From Bacteroidota bacterium (GTDB taxonomy: Bacteria; Bacteroidota; Bacteroidia; Flavobacteriales_D; Crocinitomicaceae), in the NCBI GenBank assembly GCA_016866415.1, contig VGML01000054.1, forward strand, positions 1 to 11,560: a stretch of 11,560 nt of DNA, in the 5' to 3' direction. Below, in pieces: positions 1 to 6,329 of the stretch (position 1 is the first letter of the stretch; each line of letters starts with the position of its first letter). A program made the translations under genes and the position numbers. Under the pieces are notes generated by a model, which worked only from the letters and a program-made list of their open reading frames with translations, was not told where the DNA came from and made no database searches.

Positions 1-581
1 GGCCTTTATTTGGTAATTCTGCGTCATATCGTATAAATTCATTTCAGTCTGTCGAAAAAGACTCATTAAATAATTTTAGAGTAGAAAAGGCTAATGAGAA
101 ATATTCGAAAACGGAGCAAATTCAATTAATAAAAGCACTTGATTCAATTCATGAGAATAATCCTAATAAATCTTTAAATGTGAGAAAACAAATGATTTAT
201 GTGGGTATGGAGCTTATATCTAATAATAAAATTTTTGGAGCCGGACCAGGGGCCTTTGAAAAATACTGTGAGGCCAATAAAGATCGTTTTCAACTGAAAA
301 CGCAACGGTCTGCTCATAATTTTCCTATTGAAATAATAAGTCAATACGGTTTTGTTGCATGGATTTATTTTATTATTATCTGTTCGCTATTATTTAGGTT
401 ATTCATTAGTAAATTAAATCAAAGTCGAATTGAAGCTTCTGGGATCGCTGTCTTCAGTATATCCATCGCAATTTGTTGGTTAATGCCTTCTGCGTTTTTA
501 CTTTTAGAGGTTAGTAGGATATTCCTGCCCCTTCTCGTGATTTATTATCTTTCAGAAAATTCTATTATCAAAAATGGGTAG
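1..581 (+). CDS. O-antigen ligase/polymerase-like membrane protein, C-terminal part (5' end outside window)
   Basis: This is the C-terminal part of a polytopic inner-membrane protein of the O-antigen ligase/Wzy-like family, which joins or polymerises lipid-linked glycan units on the periplasmic face. The frame is open from base 3 to the TAG at 579-581 with no stop, so the GTG at 180 is an internal Val codon and not a start. Visible family signs are the GAGPG turn (about 237-251) and the AHNFPIE motif (about 312-332), which match the conserved G-x-G and HN-x-x-E of the large periplasmic loop. Two hydrophobic stretches follow (about 345-410 and 440-565), consistent with the last membrane spans. 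A hydrophilic, Lys/Asn-rich segment (3-180) lies before the motif and is probably part of the same loop. The next gene starts 8 bp inside this one, so they are co-transcribed. Ligase and polymerase cannot be told apart from this fragment. Confidence 0.8.
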   Translation, partial: PLFGNSASYRINSFQSVEKDSLNNFRVEKANEKYSKTEQIQLIKALDSIHENNPNKSLNVRKQMIYVGMELISNNKIFGAGPGAFEKYCEANKDRFQLKTQRSAHNFPIEIISQYGFVAWIYFIIICSLLFRLFISKLNQSRIEASGIAVFSISIAICWLMPSAFLLLEVSRIFLPLLVIYYLSENSIIKNG

Positions 582-1494
582 AAAAATAATAATTTTTGTA
601 GGTTTACCTTTATTTGCCAAAAAAATGGCAAATGACCTTGGTGAAATTGATAAATCAAAGACATACCTCGCTTTTGATACTTATTATTCCTTTACAGATA
701 AGATTTTATTTTTTTTTACCCTTCCCTTTTCTTCTTTGGTAATTTCCTTTAACGGAGTGACGGACAAAAGCGGAACTCTTGATTGGGTATTGCGTTGGAA
801 AAAGAAATTGATTCTTCAATGGATGGGAACAGATGCCCTGTTAGCGATGGAACGATTTAAAAATGGTTCTATTTACAGAAAATATATTGATTACGCGTCA
901 AATTTTGTCGACTCTCCTTGGCAACAAGAAGAAGTTAAAAGTATCAATTTACCAATTTATATTGTTCCTTTTAAGTATGGTAGGGAATTAACTCCCGTTG
1001 ATTTTTATCCTGAAATGACAATTTTTACGTATGTCGCTGAATCGAGAATGGAATTTTATGGTTGGGAGAAGATAAAATTGGCTGCGCAAAAATTTCCATT
1101 CATTGAATTTAGAGTAGCTGGTCTCAAAAATGTGTCTGAAGATTATCCTTCCAATATCAAATTACTAGGTTGGCTCAAATCAGAGGAAATGGATAAGGAA
1201 ATAGTAATCGCACCTATTTTTTTACGAATGACTGATCATGATGGTTTTTCAGTTACGGTAATTGAGGCTTTATCTGTAGGGGCAGAGGTAATTTGGACAC
1301 ATCCATCAGAATGTATTCATTGGGTGAAAAATGAAATCGAATTAGTGCATAAAATTGAGGAGTTACTAGTATTGATTAAAAATCGAAATCTTTCTCCTAG
1401 TATTGAAAATATTAACTTTTCTAAAAAAACATATAATAAGATTACATTACACAGAAATTACATATTGAACCTAGAAAATTTGTTGAACCGATGA
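574..1494 (+). CDS. glycosyltransferase (GT4-like, GT-B fold)
   Basis: A 306-residue probable cytoplasmic glycosyltransferase that transfers a sugar from an activated donor during surface-polysaccharide assembly; donor and acceptor are not predictable. The C-terminal half resembles the GT-B donor-binding domain: a strand-turn at residues 178-183 (EFRVAG), NIKLLGWL at 194-201, and a nucleotide-sugar motif at 223-235 where D223 and E231 occupy the E-x7-E positions (first Glu replaced by Asp). The N-terminal half is more divergent, with a QWMGTD motif at 82-87 reminiscent of the W-x-G-S/T-D element of GT4 enzymes. The length is shorter than the usual 350-400 residues, but no frameshift is evident. 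It overlaps the upstream ligase-like gene by 8 bp and the downstream glycosyltransferase by 4 bp (ATGA), so translation is probably coupled. The family is likely; exact activity is unknown. Confidence 0.78.
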   Translation: MGRKIIIFVGLPLFAKKMANDLGEIDKSKTYLAFDTYYSFTDKILFFFTLPFSSLVISFNGVTDKSGTLDWVLRWKKKLILQWMGTDALLAMERFKNGSIYRKYIDYASNFVDSPWQQEEVKSINLPIYIVPFKYGRELTPVDFYPEMTIFTYVAESRMEFYGWEKIKLAAQKFPFIEFRVAGLKNVSEDYPSNIKLLGWLKSEEMDKEIVIAPIFLRMTDHDGFSVTVIEALSVGAEVIWTHPSECIHWVKNEIELVHKIEELLVLIKNRNLSPSIENINFSKKTYNKITLHRNYILNLENLLNR

Positions 1495-2570
1495 AGATTT
1501 GTTTTTTCGCAGATGGAAAAAGTTCCCATACTATTAAATGGTGTGAACATTTCCAACGATTAGGTCATGAGGTTCATTTAATTACTTTTCGAAATTCGAG
1601 TATTGAAGGTGTATCTGTACATTATATTAACGTTGGGAGAATTCATGTAAAAGGAGGGAATTGGAAAGTCCTTTTAAAGTTTTTTAAAGTTCGCCTTCTT
1701 TTAAAGAAGATTAAACCGGATATTCTTCATGCGCATTATGCAACGAGCTACGGAATTACAGCGGCACTTACCAATTTTCATCCACTAATTATTTCAGGAT
1801 GGGGATCGGACATACTCGTTAGTCCTAAATCGTCCAAAATAATGCACAATTTAATTAAGTGGGCATTGAACAAATCAGATGCAATTACGATTGTCGCAGA
1901 TCACATGCTGGAAAGTGTTGTATCTTTCGGTGTCCCTCAATCAAAAGTCAAGATTATTACTCATGGCATAAATACAAACTTATTTCATAAAAAAGAAGTT
2001 GAAAAAAATGAGGTTTTCACCTTTGTTTGTACCAGAAATTTAGAGCCACTTTACAATCATATTCAACTTTTAGAAGCCTTTGAAATTTTAATTGAAAAAG
2101 GTTTGAAAGTAAGTCTAATTCTAATTGGTGATGGCTCATTAAAAAAGGAATTGATGTCATGGGTTGAACATAGAAATCTTAGAAAAAACATTCACTTTCT
2201 AGGGCGAATTTCTCAAAAACAAATGGTTTTGGAATTAAATAGAGGGCATGTTTTCGTAACGGTTTCAACAACGGATGGTGATGTGGTTTCTCTTGTAGAG
2301 GCAATTGCTTGTGGTAATTATTGTATTGGCTCAGATATTCCTGCCAACAAATGTTGGATTCAGCACAATCTAAATGGATTAATAGTTCCCCTATTCGACA
2401 AGGAAGAATTAGCAAAAGCGATGATAGAATCAATGGAGAATTTTTCCAAGCCGACAGAAGAATCAATTGAGTTTAATAGAAATATTATCGAAAAAAGAGG
2501 AAATTGGAATTCGAACATGATTTTAGCAGAGAATTTATATTACGAATTAATAAAAACAAGAAACAGTTAA
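1491..2570 (+). CDS. glycosyltransferase family 4 protein
   Basis: A 359-residue, full-length GT4-type glycosyltransferase (GT-B fold, retaining). The N-terminal acceptor domain begins MKICFFADGKSSHT and includes KPDILHAHYA (75-84) and the GWGSD element (103-107). The linker carries ITHGINTNLF (156-165). The C-terminal donor domain has LIGDGSLKKEL (211-221), NIHFLGRIS (233-241) and the nucleotide-sugar motif with D262 and E270 in the E-x7-E spacing, followed by SDIPANKCWI (281-290) and NGLIVPL (295-301). The ATG overlaps the previous stop codon (ATGA), so it belongs to the same transcript. As in its upstream neighbour, the first acidic residue of the motif is Asp. Directly after its stop lies a fragment homologous to its own C-terminal domain. 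The role is addition of one sugar to a surface glycan; specificity is unknown. Confidence 0.9.
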   Translation: MKICFFADGKSSHTIKWCEHFQRLGHEVHLITFRNSSIEGVSVHYINVGRIHVKGGNWKVLLKFFKVRLLLKKIKPDILHAHYATSYGITAALTNFHPLIISGWGSDILVSPKSSKIMHNLIKWALNKSDAITIVADHMLESVVSFGVPQSKVKIITHGINTNLFHKKEVEKNEVFTFVCTRNLEPLYNHIQLLEAFEILIEKGLKVSLILIGDGSLKKELMSWVEHRNLRKNIHFLGRISQKQMVLELNRGHVFVTVSTTDGDVVSLVEAIACGNYCIGSDIPANKCWIQHNLNGLIVPLFDKEELAKAMIESMENFSKPTEESIEFNRNIIEKRGNWNSNMILAENLYYELIKTRNS

Positions 2571-2574
2571 TTTA

Positions 2575-2949
2575 TTGAAGGCGATGTCGGTTTCATGTAT
2601 CCCGATTTTTTCTGACTTGCCAGTCTCTCAGGAATGGATTCGGCAAAATGAGAATGGTGTGATTGAGATGAAAGGACAAAATCCGATTGATCAGGCAATT
2701 AAAATTAATCGAGAACAATGTGTTTTGATAAATACCCAACTCATTAACGACCGAGCCACGCGCAAAGCATATCGATCAATTTTTAAAAGCTTTCGCTGGA
2801 AAAAGTTAAATTCAATTCGTTTCTTAACAACGATTTTATCTGAATTTCATTTTACATTTCTATCTTTACGCCCATTGAAAATCGATTGTGCAAAGAAGAA
2901 AGTTTCTCAAAAATTTAACGCTAACATCAGGAGCAATAGCTCTGGGTAA
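2575..2949 (+). pseudogene. 5'-truncated GT4 glycosyltransferase relic (C-terminal domain only)
   Basis: The frame starts 4 bp after the preceding glycosyltransferase stop, with only a TTG as possible start. Its first residues are already mid-domain: from about 2569 it reads NLLKAMSV, then SDLPVSQEWI and NENGVI, the region just after the donor-binding motif of GT4 enzymes. Aligned without gaps to residues 267-298 of the upstream enzyme, I count 12 identities in 32, including SD-x-P, WI and NG. The position of the last catalytic Glu is Lys here. Similarity ends near 2811 (after FRWKKLN). The frame then drifts on to a stop at 2949, 62 bp into the metallophosphatase gene, which suggests the tail is not real coding sequence. 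The acceptor domain and most of the donor domain are missing, so it cannot be an active transferase by itself. Most likely it is a deletion remnant of a former cluster gene; a small expressed protein cannot be excluded. Confidence 0.7.
2861..2868 (+). promoter_or_regulatory. possible Bacteroidota -7 promoter element before the metallophosphatase
   Basis: TATCTTTA matches the Bacteroidota -7 consensus TAnnTTTG at every fixed position except the last. It lies 20 bp before the GTG start at 2888, inside the relic glycosyltransferase frame. No clear -33 element is visible upstream, so this is a tentative call. Confidence 0.35.
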
Positions 2950-3793
2950 ATTTTCATTCGGAAAACAATCAACTTCCATTCGAAAATCAAAATTGGTGAT
3001 TTTGCACACCAACGATACACATTCTCACATCGAACCATTTCCGGCTAATCATTCAAAATTCCCGGGAATGGGTGGCGTTGCGAAAAGACATAGTTTAATT
3101 CAAAAAATCAGAAGTGAAGAGGATCATGTTTTATTATTAGATTGTGGCGATATTTTTCAAGGAACACCCTACTTTAATACCTTTCACGGCGAGTTGGAAA
3201 TGAAGTTGATGTCAACCATGGGCTACGATGCAGCAACGATGGGGAATCATGATTTTGACATCGGTTTGGACGGATTTTTAAATGCCAAACAATTCGCCAA
3301 TTTCCCTTTTCTTTGCGCCAATTACGATTTTTCGGAAACAATTCTCAAAGATCAAACTCAGTCTTATAAAATTTTCAAAAAAGGTGGACTTAAAATTGGC
3401 GTTTTCGGAATAGGAGTGGAACTCCAAGGGCTTGTTCCTGACGATAAATTTGGAAAAACGAAATACCTCGACCCCATTGACACAGCAAATCGAATTTCGA
3501 TGGAACTAAATTCAAAAGGATGTGATTTAGTCATTTGCCTCTCCCATTTAGGTTACGAATACCCAAATTCAATAAAAGTTTCTGATCGCATATTAGCTTC
3601 TAAAACCGAGTTTATTCATTTAATTCTTGGCGGACATTCCCATACTTTTTTGGAAAAACCTACCATCGAAAAAAATACCGTTGGAAATCCTGTGGTCATC
3701 AACCAAGTTGGTTGGGCTGGTGTGAACTTAGGTCGCATCGACATCGATTTTGAGCGTGGACTTTTTATGCCTAACTTAGTTGAAGTTAAGTAA
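2888..3793 (+). CDS. Tat-exported metallophosphatase, 5'-nucleotidase/UshA N-terminal type
   Basis: A 301-residue dinuclear-metal phosphoesterase, probably periplasmic, expected to act on nucleotides or related phosphate esters. The N-terminus has a twin-arginine signal (RRKFLKN, residues 3-9, then a hydrophobic stretch to about 25). All metal-site motifs of the calcineurin-like fold are present in order: NDTHSH (D43, H45), DCGDIFQG (D88), GNHDFD (N120, H121), SHLG (H220) and GGHSHT (H250, H252). UshA-type enzymes are about 550 residues with a C-terminal substrate-binding domain; that domain is absent here and the protein ends at the domain boundary. In Bacteroidota the two domains are often separate genes, but no partner gene lies in this window. 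The start is GTG at 2888, because an in-frame TGA at 2876-2878 and the Tat motif right after it leave no better choice. The fold is secure; the substrate is not. Confidence 0.88.
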   Translation: MQRRKFLKNLTLTSGAIALGKFSFGKQSTSIRKSKLVILHTNDTHSHIEPFPANHSKFPGMGGVAKRHSLIQKIRSEEDHVLLLDCGDIFQGTPYFNTFHGELEMKLMSTMGYDAATMGNHDFDIGLDGFLNAKQFANFPFLCANYDFSETILKDQTQSYKIFKKGGLKIGVFGIGVELQGLVPDDKFGKTKYLDPIDTANRISMELNSKGCDLVICLSHLGYEYPNSIKVSDRILASKTEFIHLILGGHSHTFLEKPTIEKNTVGNPVVINQVGWAGVNLGRIDIDFERGLFMPNLVEVK

Positions 3794-3798
3794 GGATT

Positions 3799-4740
3799 TT
3801 GCATCGAATTTTCGCCTTTTTATTTTTAATACTCTTTTTTTTCTCCTGTATGAAAGAAGTGAAAATTGATATTCCAGGCTACAAACAACAACTTATGGTT
3901 GACGGAAACATCGAAGCAGGAGGGCATCCAATCGTAATTTTGTCACAATCTGCAAATATTTATTCAGAATCATACATTACTTCTTATGTCAATTCGTTTG
4001 TCTCGGATGCAGGTGTCAAAGTTGTAGTTGAAAATGATACATTCCAACTTGATTATATCTTATCCACAGATCTTCCGGTTTCATCACAAAAGAAACTTGC
4101 TGAAATGTTACGAATTAAACTGAATGAATTGTTACAATTACCGATTCGGGTTTATTCTTCCACAAGTTTGATTGCTCAAGCCGAAAAGACCTATGAATTA
4201 ATCATTAATCACCAAGGTAAACTGTATAATGCAAAAACGTTTTTACCTGCACCGACGCCTCTTCAATCAATCTATTGGAAATTAGAGCCTGAATCTGGTG
4301 AATATGGTTATTCTTGGGCGAGACTTCAAGATCCACCCGGACAATTTGACGCCTATAAGTGGGAAGTCCGCAGAATCAACAAGAAAAATGGAGAAGATTT
4401 GGATCAAACCTTTCGACACGGTTTTGGAGCATATCGCGAGGATCGATATTTTGATGGTTTGACCTTTGATTTTTATTATCAAAATCCACTCAAAAGAAAA
4501 GACAGCACGCACCTGGAAATCTATAAGAGATATTACCGATTGGGAGATTCTGTCGTTGTGAAATTTTCCAAAATGGATAAGAAAACCTACGATTTTTTTG
4601 ATAAAAAATCCGCACAAATGGAATCAAGCGATAATCCGTATTCAACGCCAATCAATATCCCAACCAACATAAAAGGTGGTGCTTTGGGAATCTGGGCAGG
4701 TTTTTCTCCTTGGTATGATACGCTGTATTGTGTTCCTTAA
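3799..4740 (+). CDS. DUF4249-like lipoprotein
   Basis: A 313-residue exported lipoprotein: residues 1-16 are a strongly hydrophobic signal ending FFFSC, with C17 as the lipidation site. The mature start (KEVKIDIPGYKQQLMVDG), the IVILSQSANIY segment, the VSDAGVKVVVEND strand and the glycine-rich end GALGIWAGFS are what I associate with DUF4249. This is a Bacteroidota family of unknown function often encoded beside TonB-dependent receptors. The start must be the TTG at 3799: stops at 3781-3783 and 3787-3789 close the frame upstream, and the next ATG lies after the lipobox Cys. The gene begins 5 bp after the metallophosphatase stop, so the two are probably co-transcribed. No TonB-dependent receptor is present in the window, which makes this an isolated copy. 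Family call is by pattern recall and not by search. Confidence 0.75.
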   Translation: MHRIFAFLFLILFFFSCMKEVKIDIPGYKQQLMVDGNIEAGGHPIVILSQSANIYSESYITSYVNSFVSDAGVKVVVENDTFQLDYILSTDLPVSSQKKLAEMLRIKLNELLQLPIRVYSSTSLIAQAEKTYELIINHQGKLYNAKTFLPAPTPLQSIYWKLEPESGEYGYSWARLQDPPGQFDAYKWEVRRINKKNGEDLDQTFRHGFGAYREDRYFDGLTFDFYYQNPLKRKDSTHLEIYKRYYRLGDSVVVKFSKMDKKTYDFFDKKSAQMESSDNPYSTPINIPTNIKGGALGIWAGFSPWYDTLYCVP

Positions 4741-4755
4741 TCTTTTACAATTCAA

Positions 4756-5196
4756 TTAACTTTTCAAGTTCTTAATTTTCACTTGTCCTTTAAAATCAAC
4801 TACATGCCACATATCTTTCATACAAAAACTAAGATATTTTTGTCGACCAATTTGTTTTTTTAAATCAATCATGTAATAAACCGTAATCTTTTTAGAGTCA
4901 TCTATAGCTAATTCCCCAGTGGTTTGAAAAAAGTATTGATCTCCATTTTTTGATAAACTGGATAGTTTTGTGGTACTAATACCATTGTTATCTTTAATAG
5001 AAACCAAGCTGTCTTTTAAATCAAAAATCAAGGTGCTGTAGGCAGTTTCTGTTTTATCACAAATGTTTGCATCTGAACCTTCATTTTTCAAATAACGAGT
5101 GCGTTTTTCTTTTAACTCAAATGTGATTGTTTGAGAAAAACCAGTTGAATTATTGACGAAAAATAAAATAAGAAGGCCGAAAAAAGAGTTTCTCAT
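4756..5196 (-). CDS. small exported protein of unknown function (146 aa)
   Basis: I do not recognise the family. The protein has a type I signal peptide (basic MRNS, hydrophobic 5-14, probable cleavage GFS|Q at about 21-22), so the mature chain is near 125 residues and starts with Gln. The mature part alternates short polar and hydrophobic stretches typical of a beta-rich fold: TITFELKEKRTRYL, TAYSTLIFDLKDSLVSI, QYFFQTTGELAI, KKITVYYMIDLKKQ. Two Cys occur, in ANICDK and LSFCMKD. It is the last of four minus-strand exported-protein genes, 81 bp after the previous one, and converges with the DUF4249 gene, leaving only 15 bp between the stops. The larger gap upstream might contain its own promoter, but no TAnnTTTG element is visible there. 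Confidence 0.7.
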   Translation of the reverse strand: MRNSFFGLLILFFVNNSTGFSQTITFELKEKRTRYLKNEGSDANICDKTETAYSTLIFDLKDSLVSIKDNNGISTTKLSSLSKNGDQYFFQTTGELAIDDSKKITVYYMIDLKKQIGRQKYLSFCMKDMWHVVDFKGQVKIKNLKS

Positions 5197-5226
5197 GTCT
5201 TTATAATTTGATAGAGATAAATAATT

Positions 5227-5262
5227 TTAAATTCTAGCTACATCTAAATAATTTACTATTCA
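5227..5262 (-). other. possible decayed 3' end of a paralogue of the 155-aa gene
   Basis: Between two minus-strand genes, 5236-5251 matches 5857-5872 in 15 of 16 bases. The second site is the end of the 155-aa gene. Read on the minus strand in the matching frame, the spacer gives TGA, then IVNYLDVARI and TAA; the gene ends IVSYGTYLDVACWSK. Both share IV...YLDVA and a stop a few codons later. The match is short, so chance remains possible. Confidence 0.25.
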
Positions 5263-5277
5263 GTAGAAGCTCAGCAT

Positions 5278-5829
5278 TCAAGGAATCATGCAACTACCAC
5301 AATCCAATGTAGGATCATCATCATCATACATAAACGAATCCCAAAAACCTTTATAATTTTCAATCATAATAATATGATCTATGTAGTTATTCATTCCAGT
5401 GTTGTATATTTCCAATATTTCAATTGTTCGAATATTATTTAATTTATCTTCTATTTTGATACTATAAATTCCTGTAATTTTTCTTGTTTCATTAAATATT
5501 GCTTTTAAAAAAGAATCTGCGTCTTTATTCTTCATATATTCAATCCCATCTGAAAAATACGTTGTATCGGGAATTGTTTTGAAATAGTTTTTATTCCATT
5601 TCTGGAATTTCTCAAAAGCTTCTATGAATTGATTTCGAAGCAAAGTATCTTTAAGTCTTTTATATTCTCCAGAGATAATTTTATAACGAGTATAGGGTCC
5701 AGTATAATCAATACCATATGAATCTAAAAGTTTATTTTCACTTTGATTCAAACAGGTGAAAGTGAAGACAGTTTGGGCACAAGTATAACCTGCAGAACAA
5801 ACCAAAAACCAAAAAAATAAATTTTTCAT
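5278..5829 (-). CDS. exported protein of unknown function with acidic, Cys-containing tail (183 aa)
   Basis: The family is not recognised. Residues 1-18 form a signal peptide with probable cleavage TCA|Q. The mature part starts QTVFTFTCLNQSENK and continues with a helical, Lys/Phe-rich middle (FIEAFEKFQKWNKNYF) and a predicted strand region (YSIKIEDKLNNIRTIEILEIYN). The C-terminus is unusual: four consecutive Asp followed by PTLDCGSCMIP, giving a C-x-x-C pair nine residues after the acidic run begins. With a Cys near the mature N-terminus, disulfide bonding or metal binding is possible but unproven. It starts 12 bp after the stop of the 155-aa gene on the same strand, so the two are likely co-transcribed. 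A lipoprotein reading (FLVC at 8-11) is less likely because the hydrophobic segment before that Cys would be very short. Confidence 0.7.
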   Translation of the reverse strand: MKNLFFWFLVCSAGYTCAQTVFTFTCLNQSENKLLDSYGIDYTGPYTRYKIISGEYKRLKDTLLRNQFIEAFEKFQKWNKNYFKTIPDTTYFSDGIEYMKNKDADSFLKAIFNETRKITGIYSIKIEDKLNNIRTIEILEIYNTGMNNYIDHIIMIENYKGFWDSFMYDDDDPTLDCGSCMIP

Positions 5830-5841
5830 AATCAGTAATCT

Positions 5842-6309
5842 TTACTTAGACCAACAAGCCACATCTAAATAAGTCCCATAGCTCACAATCACCAGGTATT
5901 CACTATATTTATTCTTTCTCACTGCAACATTTCGGTAGAAATCATTAGGACTTGTCAAAGAAGAGTTATTGAATTTCTCCTCATCCACAATATATTGGAG
6001 TTGTTCTTTCCAGATTTCATCATTTAGGTAACGAACGGGATAAACATTCAACTTGAAAACATTGATACCGAATTTTTTTGATAATTCTTTCAAATCAGTT
6101 GCTTTGTCATTAGAGATTATATTTTCCAAATAAAAATAAGTGGCCTTGTTCAATTTGTCATCGCTATTGAACTTTATATAACCTGATTCTGCCCTGGATT
6201 TAGTTAGTTGCTTACTTACTTGCTCGTGAATAAATTTTTCATTTTGTGCCAATGTTAGTCCAGCGAAAAAAAGAACGAACAATAATAATATTCTGCTTGA
6301 GTATTTCAT
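5842..6309 (-). CDS. small exported protein of unknown function (155 aa)
   Basis: The family is not recognised. The N-terminus MKYSSRILLLFVLFFAGLTLA is a clear signal peptide with cleavage before Gln22. The mature chain of about 134 residues starts with a charged, helical segment (EKFIHEQVSKQLTKSRAES). It continues with mixed strands and helices (ATDLKELSKKFGINVFKLNVYPVRYL), and ends with a hydrophobic strand LVIVSYGTYLDVACWSK. The only Cys is four residues from the end. The gene begins 20 bp after the stop of the 173-aa gene and ends 12 bp before the 183-aa gene, which supports one transcript. A partial copy of its last codons may exist at 5227-5262. Its function cannot be inferred; an envelope location is the only supported statement. 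Confidence 0.7.
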   Translation of the reverse strand: MKYSSRILLLFVLFFAGLTLAQNEKFIHEQVSKQLTKSRAESGYIKFNSDDKLNKATYFYLENIISNDKATDLKELSKKFGINVFKLNVYPVRYLNDEIWKEQLQYIVDEEKFNNSSLTSPNDFYRNVAVRKNKYSEYLVIVSYGTYLDVACWSK

Positions 6310-6329
6310 GGAATTATCGATTTAATAGG

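Noticed and set aside
2179..2466. Minus-strand open frame inside the GT4 gene
   Set aside because: It is antisense to the conserved donor-binding domain and shows no protein features; a shadow of the real gene.
4758..4770. Inverted repeat AACTT-TTC-AAGTT between the convergent DUF4249-like gene and the 146-aa gene
   Set aside because: The stem has only five weak base pairs, there is no flanking T-run in the right place, and it lies mostly within the end of the minus-strand gene; too weak to call a terminator.
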